Part shown: one piece after another, positions 8,748 through 16,271 of the stretch
How the letters are laid out: every line of letters begins with the position of its first letter
Position numbering within the stretch: position 1 is the stretch's first letter
Position numbers and translations under genes: made by a program
The notes under the pieces: generated by a model
What the model was told of the DNA's origin: nothing
Database searches by the model: none
What the model saw: only the letters and a program-made list of their open reading frames with translations
Origin: Gordonia sp. KTR9
GTDB taxonomy: Bacteria; Actinomycetota; Actinomycetes; Mycobacteriales; Mycobacteriaceae
DNA length: 64,000 bases
Reading direction: 5' to 3'
Assembly: GCF_000143885.2 (NCBI RefSeq)
Contig: NC_018581.1
Coordinates: 2,480,001-2,544,000, forward strand

Positions 8748-9850
8748 GCGGCCCGCTCGCCGGGGTGCGGGTGGTGGAGATGCCCGGTCTCGGGCCGACA
8801 CCGCACGCGTGCATGCTGCTCGCCGATCTGGGCGCGGACGTCCTCCGGATCCGGCGCCCCGGCCCCGATCTGCCCGGGCCCGACGGCATTCCGGCTGCCG
8901 ACGCCGGTCTGTACCGGTCACGACGCAGTGTCGACGCCGACGTCAGGGACCCCGCCGACCTGGCCCGCATCCGCGAGCTGATCATGCGCGCCGACATCGT
9001 CGTGGAGGGTTTTCGGCCGGGCGTGATGGAACGTCTCGGACTCGGTCCCGAGATCTGCTCCGACGCACCGCGACTGATCTATGCACGGATGACCGGATGG
9101 GGGCAGGACGGCGACCGCGCCCCGAGTGCGGGACATGACATCAACTATCTGGCGGTCTCCGGTGTACTCGAGGCGATGGGTCCGGCCGGAGCGCCGCCGG
9201 TGCCGCCGCTCTCGCTCGTCGGCGACTTCGGCGGTGGCTCGATGCTGCTCGTCGTCGGGGTGCTGGCCGCCCTGCACGACCGCACGCGTACCGGTCGCGG
9301 TCAGGTGATCGACGCCGCGATGGTCGACGGCGCCGGCCTGCTCGCCGCGCTGCAGTGGTCATGGAAGGCGGCCGGACGCTGGGGTTCTCGGGACCAGGGC
9401 AATCTGCTCGACGGGTCGGCGCCTTTCTACACCACGTATCGGTGCGCCGACGGCAGATTCATCGCCGTCGGCGCGCTCGAGGAGAAGTTCTGGCGGAATC
9501 TGGTCGACACCCTCGGGGTGGGTGATCTGCCCGACCGGTGGGACCGCGCCTCGTGGCCGGTGATCGGCGCCGCACTGCAGGCCCGATTCGGAACGCGCAC
9601 GCGCGACGACTGGGGGAGCGTGTTCGCCGATGTCGACGCCTGTGTGACACCGGTTCTCGACTTCGACGAGGCTGCCGCGGACCCGGTCGCGGTGCAGCGG
9701 GGCTCGTTCGTGCGCGTCGACGACGCGATCGCACCGGCGCCCGCGCCGCGCTTCTCGCGGACTGTGCTGTCCGCCCCCTCCGCACCGTCGGCGGTTGGGC
9801 TGGGGGAGATCGTCGACGAGTGGTCGGTGGCGACCGTGACGGCACGCTGA
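8744..9850 (+). CDS. Alpha-methylacyl-CoA racemase-like CaiB/BaiF family protein
   Basis: A 368-residue family III CoA-transferase fold protein. The AMACR-type catalytic pair is visible: His131 in GHDINYL and Asp161 in VGDFGGGS, the positions used by M. tuberculosis MCR to epimerise 2-methylacyl-CoA. GTG 8744 is chosen because it overlaps the TetR stop (GTGA) and opens directly into the family N-terminus VSGPLAGVRVVEM. An upstream in-frame ATG at 8654 would overlap TetR by 94 bp. The transcript ends at a strong terminator at 9861-9887. Its role would be stereo-inversion during beta-oxidation of a methyl-branched chain. Confidence 0.85.
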   Translation: MSGPLAGVRVVEMPGLGPTPHACMLLADLGADVLRIRRPGPDLPGPDGIPAADAGLYRSRRSVDADVRDPADLARIRELIMRADIVVEGFRPGVMERLGLGPEICSDAPRLIYARMTGWGQDGDRAPSAGHDINYLAVSGVLEAMGPAGAPPVPPLSLVGDFGGGSMLLVVGVLAALHDRTRTGRGQVIDAAMVDGAGLLAALQWSWKAAGRWGSRDQGNLLDGSAPFYTTYRCADGRFIAVGALEEKFWRNLVDTLGVGDLPDRWDRASWPVIGAALQARFGTRTRDDWGSVFADVDACVTPVLDFDEAAADPVAVQRGSFVRVDDAIAPAPAPRFSRTVLSAPSAPSAVGLGEIVDEWSVATVTAR

Positions 9851-9860
9851 TCGCAAACGC

Positions 9861-9887
9861 AAAACCCCCGGTAAGACCGGGGGTTTT
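9861..9887. terminator. Intrinsic terminator (bidirectional)
   Basis: Perfect 12-bp arms AAAACCCCCGGT / ACCGGGGGTTTT with a 3-nt loop, followed by TTTTGTC. It closes the catabolic operon and lies 5 bp outside the left attachment repeat. Confidence 0.9.
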
Positions 9888-9891
9888 GTCG

Positions 9892-9922
9892 TGGTGCGCG
9901 ATACAAGGATTGAACTTGTGAC
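9892..9922. repeat. Left attachment site (attL/attR copy) of the integrated element
   Basis: A 31-bp sequence identical to 19887-19917. It corresponds to the T-arm through the CCA end of tRNA-Val(GAC), read on the minus strand. Here it is not joined to a functional tRNA body, so it is the copy created by insertion. The second copy is inside the intact tRNA at the right end. Confidence 0.92.
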
Positions 9923-10039
9923 GCTGTGGTCTTCCGGTTAACCGCCTGACCATCGGAAATGGCCCTATGATCAGGTGATTATGGCCATAGTAGCGCATGG
10001 ACATAAGCACCCTCTAACCGACACGGCTTGCATCAACGC

Positions 10040-10067
10040 AGTTCACGACGAGTTCATTCGAGTTCAC
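10040..10067. promoter_or_regulatory. Phased AGTTCAC repeats, probable integrase arm-type sites (left)
   Basis: Three copies of AGTTCA(C/T) start at 10040, 10051 and 10061, spaced 11 and 10 bp, about one helical turn. Two copies with 11-bp spacing occur near the other end at 19822 and 19833. The same heptamer phased at both ends of an integrase element is the pattern expected for integrase N-terminal-domain sites. Confidence 0.5.
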
Positions 10068-10134
10068 GCGGCGATATGCTCTCACCTGGGATCGGTCAAA
10101 TAGGGCGGTCTGGTGACGCTTAGGAGCGTGAAGC

Positions 10135-11307
10135 GTGGTTCGAGGTGCCGGCCGTAAGAACGCCAAGCCCGGGGCGTTCGGGACGGTTCACAAGCTGCCC
10201 TCCGGTCGCTATCGGGCGATGTACACCGGACCTGATGGGCGCCGGCACAAGGCGCCCACCACCTTCACGGTGAAGCAGGATGCACGCGGTTGGCTCTCGC
10301 TGGTCCAGGCTGACATCATCAGGAAGGCGTGGTCACCGCCCGAGGCTGAACCTAAAGCAGTCGTTCACTTCACCGACTACGCGGCGGCGTGGCTGGAGAA
10401 CCGCACCGTCAAGGGCCGTCCCATCAAGGCGCGGACCCGCGACCAGTACGAGGACATCCTCGTCAATCGATTACTGCCGACGTTCGGTGACCTTCCGATT
10501 GGATCGATCACGTCCGAGGATGTGGCGAAGTGGCACGCGGCTCAGGTCAAACTGAACACTCCGACGCTGACGGCCAACGCCTACAGCTTGCTAAGCACCA
10601 TCATGAAATCCGCCATGGCGGACTCTAAACACCTCGTGACGATCAACCCGTGTGTGATTCCCGGCGCAGGGCAGGCGAGCCGGAACAAGCGGATCAAACC
10701 GGCGACGGTCGACGAACTCGGAGTCATCGTGGGCGAGATGCCGGGGCGGTTCAAGTTGCTGATCTGGCTCGCGGCCTGGTGCGCATTGCGGTTCTCGGAA
10801 GCAACCGCCCTCACCCGGGCCGACGTTCACCTTGAGCGTGGCAAGAATGGCGTGACGGTCGCCGGATATGTCGATGTACAGCGGGGCGCCGTCCGAAGCC
10901 GCGGCGACGGCCGGCACCAGACCAGCACAAAGTCGGAGGCGGGCACGAGGACCGTGGAGATTCCGCCTCATCTACTGCCAGTCGTCGAGTCGCACCTGAA
11001 AGACCACGTCGGTGAGGCGTCCGATGCCCTGCTGTTTCCGGCCGCTCACGGAGGGCTGCTGTCTCCCAACTCGCTGTATCGACACTATTACCCGGCGCGG
11101 GCGGCGGCGGGGAGGGATGACCTACGGTTCCACGATCTGCGCCATACCGGCGCGGTCCTGGCTGCATCGACTGGCGCAACGCTCGTCGAACTCATGCGGC
11201 GGTTGGGTCACTCCACACCGACCGCGGCGCTCAGGTACCAGCATGTTGTCGACGGTCGAGACCGGGCAATCGCGGCCATGCTGTCGGACTTGGTTTCCGA
11301 CAAGTAG
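10135..11307 (+). CDS. int: Tyrosine recombinase / phage integrase
   Basis: A 390-residue integrase. An AP2-like arm-binding N-terminus (GTVHKLPSGRYRAMYTGPDGRRH) is followed by a SAM-like core-binding domain (about 78-180) and the catalytic domain. Catalytic residues are Arg219 (CALRFSE), Lys266 (TKSEAGTR), His333-x-x-Arg336 (HDLRHT), His359 (LGHS) and nucleophile Tyr368 (RYQHV). GTG start at 10135 follows TAGGAG by 8 nt. It would insert and excise the element at the tRNA-Val 3' end, with the small HTH protein downstream as directionality factor. Confidence 0.95.
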   Translation: MVRGAGRKNAKPGAFGTVHKLPSGRYRAMYTGPDGRRHKAPTTFTVKQDARGWLSLVQADIIRKAWSPPEAEPKAVVHFTDYAAAWLENRTVKGRPIKARTRDQYEDILVNRLLPTFGDLPIGSITSEDVAKWHAAQVKLNTPTLTANAYSLLSTIMKSAMADSKHLVTINPCVIPGAGQASRNKRIKPATVDELGVIVGEMPGRFKLLIWLAAWCALRFSEATALTRADVHLERGKNGVTVAGYVDVQRGAVRSRGDGRHQTSTKSEAGTRTVEIPPHLLPVVESHLKDHVGEASDALLFPAAHGGLLSPNSLYRHYYPARAAAGRDDLRFHDLRHTGAVLAASTGATLVELMRRLGHSTPTAALRYQHVVDGRDRAIAAMLSDLVSDK

Positions 11308-11462
11308 GCGATCTTAGAAAGCTGACCGGCGAGTCCCGAGATCACCTTCATAGCGGCAACCGGGCGATACCCTTGTCTGGACATGCCGCCCCAGGTGTGT
11401 AAATCCGCATTCATTGAGAATCACTGTTGGACAATGGGTTCAACAGTCGTGGAAGGAGTCCA

Positions 11463-11642
11463 GTGCCGCCGTTTATGTCCATACAGCAGGCCGCAGCGCA
11501 TCTCGCGGTGAGTCCCAAGACCGTTAGACGCTGGATAAGTGATGACCGGCTAACCGCCCATCGTGTAGGGGCGCGACTCATCCGCATCCCGACCGCTGAA
11601 CTCGACCGGATGATGGGCGCAGTGGGCCCCGGCGCGTACTAG
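11463..11642 (+). CDS. xis: Excisionase-like HTH protein (recombination directionality factor)
   Basis: A 59-residue HTH_17/MerR-like DNA-binding protein: MSIQQAAAHLAVSPKTVRRWISDDRLTAHRVGARLIRIPTAEL. This is the winged-helix pattern of AlpA/Xis proteins. GTG 11463 is chosen because GGAAGGAG lies 4-5 nt upstream; ATG 11475 is the alternative. It follows the integrase, as excisionases do in phiRv-type elements. Confidence 0.8.
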   Translation: MPPFMSIQQAAAHLAVSPKTVRRWISDDRLTAHRVGARLIRIPTAELDRMMGAVGPGAY

Positions 11643-11805
11643 GTGCATCGCGGCAGATTGGGTCCAGCAGGACATGCACCCTGCTCGGCCTTGTCTGCCG
11701 GCGGTCGTGCCGGGAGAGCCCTATGAACATCTGCACAAACGGCTCATTCTGAATGTAGGCGGTATCCGCCGCATCTCAAACCCCGCAGACCGGAGTGATC
11801 CACCA

Positions 11806-11991
11806 ATGCCCGAAAAACCCTCCGCCGCAACTGAATACGTGTCAATTTCGGAAGCATCCCGTCGTACCGGCGTGTGCCGCGAGACCATCGCCCGGATGAT
11901 TCGCCGGTCCCCAGATCAAGTCCCGCATCGGACCTTGGTGACCGCCAGGCGGTACGACATCACCGCCATCGAGCGAATGCTCGGCCGATGA
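11806..11991 (+). CDS. Small HTH-domain protein
   Basis: A 61-residue protein with a helix-turn-helix-like core YVSISEASRRTGVCRETIARMIRRSP. ATG 11806 is used. A longer in-frame opening from 11674 lacks family-like sequence. It overlaps the next gene by 4 nt (ATGA). A role in control of replication or excision is plausible from context only. The 163-nt gap before it holds no clear gene. Confidence 0.6.
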   Translation: MPEKPSAATEYVSISEASRRTGVCRETIARMIRRSPDQVPHRTLVTARRYDITAIERMLGR

Positions 11992-12188
11992 CCTCCGAGA
12001 TCGCCGCCGGCAGGGTCGCCCACCTTCTCCGTGTTCCGCTCCAAGACCTCGTTGCCGCGGTCCGGACGGGCGAAATTGCCGGCCGCGTAGCCGGTTCGAC
12101 CGCCACCGTCCACGAAGGCGTATCGAAGCTCATCGTGTGGGCGGCGGCGCACCGCGAGACCAGATCAGCAAGAACAGCCACCGAGTAG
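11988..12188 (+). CDS. Small protein, probable DNA-binding
   Basis: A 66-residue protein starting MTSEIAAGRVAHLLRVPLQDLVAAVRTGE, with a helix-turn-helix-like beginning (VAHLLRVPLQDLVAAVRTGEI, then a wing-like IAGRVAGSTATV). It is translationally coupled to the HTH gene before it. No family recognised. It may bind DNA next to or together with its neighbour. Confidence 0.5.
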   Translation: MTSEIAAGRVAHLLRVPLQDLVAAVRTGEIAGRVAGSTATVHEGVSKLIVWAAAHRETRSARTATE

Positions 12189-12201
12189 TAGGAGTCGAAC
12201 A

Positions 12202-12507
12202 ATGCCGAGTGCCGGCGAGCAAATGATGGGGCGCGGCGAGTGCCCGAATTGCGGGCAGATGGTCCAGCGCCGAAGGGACTTCGCCATCCGCAGGCATCCC
12301 GGGTGCGAGTACGTGGACGATCCCTCGTCGGCGTTCCACTTCGCGTTGCTCGACGCCGCGCTGATCCTCTCGCCGGCCGCGACGGCGGCCAACCCGGACC
12401 CGGACGGCGTGAACGTGTTCATCGCTCGCGACGGCCGCACGTACGCCGACTTGGACGCGCTGGCCCCCACCGAGCCCGCCATGCGCCTAGGCGACTCCGC
12501 GAGATAG
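12202..12507 (+). CDS. Zinc-ribbon-like small protein
   Basis: A 101-residue protein whose N-terminus has CPNCGQ and then HPGCEY, a likely zinc-binding cluster, followed by a helical part and a C-terminal ARDGRTYADLDAL. It has a ribosome site TAGGAG upstream of ATG 12202. No family recognised. It sits just before a hairpin at 12528-12551 that probably ends the early transcript. Confidence 0.55.
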   Translation: MPSAGEQMMGRGECPNCGQMVQRRRDFAIRRHPGCEYVDDPSSAFHFALLDAALILSPAATAANPDPDGVNVFIARDGRTYADLDALAPTEPAMRLGDSAR

Positions 12508-12527
12508 CTGCCCCGGACAAGAAAAAC

Positions 12528-12551
12528 CCCCGACGTTAGCCGACGCCGGGG
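12528..12551. terminator. Possible terminator hairpin before the replication gene
   Basis: An imperfect 8-bp stem with one A-C mismatch and an 8-nt loop. It has an A-run on the left and no T-run on the right, so it would work better for minus-strand transcripts. Weak call. Confidence 0.35.
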
Positions 12552-12587
12552 ATCTCAGAAACGATCTAGAAGGAACTCGCAATTCCT

Positions 12588-13820
12588 ATGACAACCATAG
12601 CATCACCTGACGCCCCGGACACGGTATCTGGGAGCGATAACCGAGCCTTTCTGTTCCGGTGGCAGTCCAAGCTCGCCGAGAATCAGCAAGGCAAGCACTA
12701 CGTCGGCGTCCTGTTTGCAATCGCCCAGTACATCGACAACGACACTGGCGAAGGATGGGCGTACCGCACGGCGCTGATCGAGGCCACCAGACTAAGCCCC
12801 TCGACAGTGAAGAGACACATTCGCGACGCTGAGGCCGATGGATGGATCGTGCGAACCGAGATTGGCAGCAGCAAGCTGCATCGGGCCACCACCTACAAAT
12901 GTCTCATCCCGCAGTGGGCGGCGGCGTCACCCCGCCCTCATGTCCGAGCCGCATTGAACGAGGACTCAGCGAGTACTCGCGACGGTATCGCTGCATGTTC
13001 GCGAGACGCTCGTGAGGCCACGGGGTGTCACGCCAGGTCGAACGGGGTGACAGGCCAGGTCGAACAGGGGGTCAGTAGTGAGCCCCTAGGGGGTCAGTCA
13101 CGAGCCCCTAAGGGGGTCAGCAGTGAGCCCCCTACTACTCCTGTACTACTCAATACAACTACTCAAAGAACCTCCCCCGGCGCTCCGCGCCCGGGCAGCG
13201 TCCCCACGGACGACGAACTACTGAGACGTGGTGAACAGACCTCGGAGCCGATGCCGTGGCCCGGACACGAGACCTTCATCGGCAACCGAGCCCTTCGGGT
13301 GGCGGCAGAGGGGAGCGGCCACACCATCGAAGCCGTTGCCCTTGCACTTGAACTCCACGACCGCGACGACGAGACCCGAACTGTCGGCACCCGCAGCAAT
13401 TGGGGCGCCCGACTCCAGTCGTTCATCTCGGCGCTCGGCAGCGACAGTGGACGGCAGGCGGACATCCAGGATGCGCACACGTTCTACGATCTGGCCGTCG
13501 AGCTACTTGCAGCGCGGGCGCTCCCCGACACCTCATCCACCACAACCAACCCGCCCGCCGGCACCACCTACGGTGTCCCCTGGGCTTGCGACGCACACAT
13601 GCCAATTGCCGCGTCCTGGTGCGATGCTTGCGCCCTAGTGCTGCACCAGCCGTCCGAACATCCGCAGGCGGGCCGCTCAGCCCCGGCAACGGCCGCCATA
13701 GGCCCGAGGACGTGCGCCACCGAGGGATGCTCGAACCCTCTGCTCCCGGCATCCATGTCGAGCCTCGACCGCTGCATCAGTTGCGAGGTCGCGAGTCCCG
13801 TCGGAAGTGCCCCGTGCTGA
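12588..13820 (+). CDS. Replication initiator-like protein with N-terminal winged helix
   Basis: A 410-residue protein. The N-terminal 100 residues look like the helix-turn-helix domain of phage and plasmid initiators (KHYVGVLFAIAQYI, then SPSTVKRHIRDAEADGWIVRTE). A hydrophilic linker (about 120-205) is encoded by tandem DNA repeats. A conserved helical block follows (GNRALRVAAEGSG...RSNWGARLQSFI), and two Cys clusters close it (CDAHMPIAASWCDAC and CATEGCSNPLLP...CISC), likely zinc-binding. Iterons lie inside the gene at 13022-13133, so it probably binds its own coding sequence, as lambda O does. I see no helicase or primase motif. Confidence 0.65.
   Translation: MTTIASPDAPDTVSGSDNRAFLFRWQSKLAENQQGKHYVGVLFAIAQYIDNDTGEGWAYRTALIEATRLSPSTVKRHIRDAEADGWIVRTEIGSSKLHRATTYKCLIPQWAAASPRPHVRAALNEDSASTRDGIAACSRDAREATGCHARSNGVTGQVEQGVSSEPLGGQSRAPKGVSSEPPTTPVLLNTTTQRTSPGAPRPGSVPTDDELLRRGEQTSEPMPWPGHETFIGNRALRVAAEGSGHTIEAVALALELHDRDDETRTVGTRSNWGARLQSFISALGSDSGRQADIQDAHTFYDLAVELLAARALPDTSSTTTNPPAGTTYGVPWACDAHMPIAASWCDACALVLHQPSEHPQAGRSAPATAAIGPRTCATEGCSNPLLPASMSSLDRCISCEVASPVGSAPC
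13022..13171. other. Predicted replication origin: 22-nt iterons plus AT-richer stretch inside the rep gene
   Basis: Two tandem 22-nt units (13022-13043, 13044-13065), each ending in GCCAGGTCGAAC, lead into three further units at 13066-13087, 13088-13109 and 13111-13133. Each of these is built as AGGGGGTCAG-N4-GAGCCCCT with internal dyad symmetry. A lower-GC stretch rich in ACTACTC repeats follows (13133-13171). Iterons beside an unwinding-prone segment within a rep gene is a classic origin layout. Confidence 0.6.
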
Positions 13821-14113
13821 CCACCTCTCCGATCTGGACCACGTGCCGCTGCGACGGGAGTCACCGCAACATTGCACGTTGGCTCTGCTGTGCGACCGGC
13901 GGATTCAAGGTCCAGGGCTCGCCCCTTCTGCGACGTGAGGCCGGCGCGGCGGTCCTCTGCTGGCCCACACGCACAGCCTTCCTGTACCTGACCACCTCAG
14001 CTGCCGCCGCGAACTCCCATCGTCCCGGCCGTGACTGCCACGGATGCCTCCTCAGTCACCACGCGGTGACGCTCTCCCCGGAAAGTGAAACCATTGTCCG
14101 AGAACCCACCTGA
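13814..14113 (+). CDS. Small cysteine-rich protein
   Basis: A 99-residue opening from GTG 13814, overlapping the rep stop. The protein has CRCDGSH, LCC and CHGC clusters suggestive of metal binding, and otherwise no recognisable family. The overlap with rep and the orderly spacing of the next gene support it, but codon bias is weak and it could be non-coding. Confidence 0.4.
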   Translation: MLTTSPIWTTCRCDGSHRNIARWLCCATGGFKVQGSPLLRREAGAAVLCWPTRTAFLYLTTSAAAANSHRPGRDCHGCLLSHHAVTLSPESETIVREPT

Positions 14114-14282
14114 CCACTTTGGCCGGCTGCGCGATCGCGTTGTTCAGCTCCACGCCGACATCATTCTTGCCCTCGATGACCTGTCCCGTCTTCAGGCGGA
14201 AACCGCCCGACACGTCGGCGCGCTCCAGGCCGTAGTCGACCGTCTCGACAACAGGGTGGCGGCACTAGAGGCCGCACGATGA
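14085..14282 (+). CDS. Short coiled-coil protein
   Basis: A 65-residue protein with heptad-like LHADIILALDDLSRLQAET followed by ALQAVVDRLDNRVAALEAA, a near-continuous helix likely to dimerise or trimerise. GTG start at 14085 follows a GGAAAG-like site. It overlaps the next gene by 4 nt (ATGA). Function unknown; position before the scaffold and capsid genes suggests a morphogenetic or early structural role. Confidence 0.5.
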   Translation: MKPLSENPPDHFGRLRDRVVQLHADIILALDDLSRLQAETARHVGALQAVVDRLDNRVAALEAAR

Positions 14283-14584
14283 TTGACTACTCCACCCTCG
14301 ACGCCCACGAGTACATGCCGAACGACAGACGCGGCCCCATCACCTTCCGCGACTACCCGACCGGGATACAGCACCACATGGACTCGCGGTTGCACGCCGA
14401 TATTGAACACCGCGTTGTTCGCCGCGATGCCACCGACATCGAGGCCGGCATCCTGACCCATCTCGGCTACCTCGACCCCGACCGGCCCCGCCCCGTCGCC
14501 CGAATCCGCTGGACGGGCGGCCTTCGACAACTCACGTTCCACGACGCTAAGACCCTCGAACCGATTGGACGCACCCATGACTGA
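14279..14584 (+). CDS. Hypothetical protein upstream of scaffold
   Basis: A 101-residue protein, MIDYSTLDAHEYMPNDRRGPITF at the start, ending LTFHDAKTLEPIGRTHD. It overlaps both neighbours (ATGA with the coiled-coil gene, 8 nt with the scaffold gene), so the four genes 14085-16127 look like one late module. No family recognised. It lacks HNH or terminase small-subunit motifs that I could identify. Confidence 0.55.
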   Translation: MIDYSTLDAHEYMPNDRRGPITFRDYPTGIQHHMDSRLHADIEHRVVRRDATDIEAGILTHLGYLDPDRPRPVARIRWTGGLRQLTFHDAKTLEPIGRTHD

Positions 14585-15110
14585 CACGACCACGACCTCC
14601 ACCACAGGTGGCGCCGCATGGGCAGGTGATGCCGGCGAACCGACCCCACCGGCCGACTCCGATGCCGGCCAAAATGCGCGGCAGGCACCGGACCCGACCG
14701 ACGACCCCGCAACCGATGGCACTGACGACCCGGCTGGTGACGAGCTGGAGGCCCGCAAGTACCGTCGTCGAGCCCAGGCTGCGGAAGGCGAACTCGCGAC
14801 CGTCACGGCGCGCCTGGAAGCTGCGCAACGATCCCAGGTCGCGGCCTTTGCGGCCGACCTCGCGCAACCGGCAGATGTTCTCGACCCGGCTCTCGGTGGC
14901 GTCGACCTCGCGGCGCTCCTGGACGATGACGGCCAGGTGTCCGCCGAACTCGTCGCCGCCGCCGTGGCTGAACAACTCGCTGTTCGCCCAGGTCTCGGAA
15001 AGGTGCAGCCGACAGTTCGGGGCACCTACCAGCAGTCCGGCCAGTTCGCGAATCCGCCCAGGCTCACCCCGGCCAAGTCTCCCGGTTGGTCGAAGATGTT
15101 GAAGCGGTAG
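14577..15110 (+). CDS. Scaffolding-like capsid assembly protein
   Basis: A 177-residue protein with an acidic, Pro/Thr/Asp-rich disordered N-terminus (about 1-60), a charged helix (LEARKYRRRAQAAEGELATVTARLEAAQ, about 60-90), and a basic tail ending SPGWSKMLKR. This architecture and the position directly before the capsid gene are typical of phage scaffolding proteins. ATG 14577 is preferred to ATG 14565. No protease motif is seen, so any capsid maturation would need a helper-encoded or no protease. Confidence 0.65.
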   Translation: MTDTTTTSTTGGAAWAGDAGEPTPPADSDAGQNARQAPDPTDDPATDGTDDPAGDELEARKYRRRAQAAEGELATVTARLEAAQRSQVAAFAADLAQPADVLDPALGGVDLAALLDDDGQVSAELVAAAVAEQLAVRPGLGKVQPTVRGTYQQSGQFANPPRLTPAKSPGWSKMLKR

Positions 15111-15293
15111 CCCCCTCGAAAGCCCTGGCGCAGAATGTGCAGGTTGGGGAGAATTATCAGTGACGGGTTGAGCGGGACCGCGATTCCTCCCGCTCCCCGT
15201 CACAGACCCCCGATCGCCAGCGAGGTTTTCGGCAGGCAGTAGCCGCCGCGATAGTGCAAGGGCGAGAACCACTCTGAAACAACAGGACTCACA
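15111..15293. other. Gap before capsid gene with a stem-loop
   Basis: These 183 nt hold no gene. GAGCGGGA and TCCCGCTC (about 15169-15194) form an 8-bp stem around a 10-nt loop. It may separate scaffold and capsid expression, as capsid is normally needed in excess. Confidence 0.4.
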
Positions 15294-16127
15294 ATGAGTA
15301 TGATTCGCAGCGTCAACCCCGGCGCACTCAAGCCCGACGAAGTAGCCGGCTATGTCATCGAACCGGCCCTCAAGGCGTCGGTGTTCGCTCAGGCTGCGAC
15401 CCAGATGCCCTTCGCCTCCGCCAACCTCCGCATCCCCAAGGTGCAGGACGGATCGGCGGCCTGGACCGCCGAAGGTACCGAGATCGGCGTTTCCGATGCC
15501 GTGATTGGTGAGATCGTCGCGCCGGCAAAGGCAATCAAGTCGCTGACCTTCCTCTCGAATGAGCTCGTCGCTGACGGCAACCCCGGCACTCTCGACCTCA
15601 TCGGCAACGGTGCAGCTCGCGAGATCGCCGCCCAGCTCGACCTCGCCGCGTTCGGAGCAACAACCGAACATGGCCCCGCGGGCATCGAAAGCGTCGTCGG
15701 CACCCAGGCACTCGCAGACACCAGCGACCTCGCGAACTTGGACGACATCAAGGCGTTGATCGCCCAGGTGCAAGCGTCCGGCTACAGCCCCGACGTCCTG
15801 GTCGCCACGCCGGCCGTGTTCGCCCGGTTGGCGGTCCTCAAGGAGTCTGCCGGTTCAAACCGCGACCTCCTGCAGCCCGACGCGACCGCTGCGAACGGGT
15901 ACCGGGTCGCTGGCCTGAACATCTTGGTCAGCAAGCACGTCGAAGAGAACCGCATCCACATCTGGGACTCCACCATGGTGATCCTCGGAGTACGACAGGA
16001 CGCTGAACTGGTCACTTCGACAGACGCGGCCTTCTCCAGCGACCGGACATCTGTCCGCGCCGTCGCCCGCTTCGCGATCGCATTCCCGGCTCCGGAGGCG
16101 ATCGGATCGCTCACCGTGGCCGCATAG
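15294..16127 (+). CDS. HK97-fold phage major capsid protein
   Basis: A 277-residue major capsid protein. Family signs are the N-terminal arm followed by VIEPALKASVFAQAATQMPFASANLRIPKV, the E-loop region QDGSAAWTAEGTEIGVSDAVIGEIVAPAKAIKSLTFLSNELVADG, and the P-domain tail with DSTMVILGVRQDAELVTSTDAAFSSDRTSVRAVARFAIAF. It lacks the long N-terminal delta domain fused in HK97 itself, in keeping with a separate scaffold. ATG 15294 or 15300. It is followed by a 24-bp perfect palindrome and a terminator. It is the only virion protein apart from the scaffold that I can recognise in the element. Confidence 0.9.
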   Translation: MSMIRSVNPGALKPDEVAGYVIEPALKASVFAQAATQMPFASANLRIPKVQDGSAAWTAEGTEIGVSDAVIGEIVAPAKAIKSLTFLSNELVADGNPGTLDLIGNGAAREIAAQLDLAAFGATTEHGPAGIESVVGTQALADTSDLANLDDIKALIAQVQASGYSPDVLVATPAVFARLAVLKESAGSNRDLLQPDATAANGYRVAGLNILVSKHVEENRIHIWDSTMVILGVRQDAELVTSTDAAFSSDRTSVRAVARFAIAFPAPEAIGSLTVAA

Positions 16128-16162
16128 CCTCAGACTTCCCGCGTGCCAGTCACACGCGGAAG

Positions 16163-16186
16163 CCCCGACCGACGCGTCGGTCGGGG
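16163..16186. repeat. 24-bp perfect palindrome after capsid gene
   Basis: The segment reads the same on both strands over 24 bp, with centre ACGCGT. It may act as a GC-rich terminator without a T-run, or as a protein-binding dyad. It is 36 bp downstream of the capsid stop. Confidence 0.75.
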
Positions 16187-16271
16187 GTCCTCAGGAACAA
16201 CAGAGCCCGTCGCCTTGCTAGACATGCCGAGGCGCCGGGTTCTGTTGTATAAGAATGTTTTTCACTAAGAA

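Noticed and set aside
3798..9850. The catabolic cluster as part of the mobile element.
   Set aside because: It lies outside the attachment repeats, has host-like codon use and ends with its own terminator.
9923..9966. A tRNA-like stretch next to the left attachment repeat, with a GGTTAA loop suggesting tRNA-Asn.
   Set aside because: The 5' side does not pair with the acceptor strand and the base before the anticodon is G instead of U. It is element DNA beside a 3' tRNA remnant, not a gene.
14192..15773. Long minus-strand openings of 277 and 408 codons across the scaffold and capsid genes.
   Set aside because: They are antisense shadows of the capsid module; the composition lacks family features and the plus-strand genes are coupled and recognisable.
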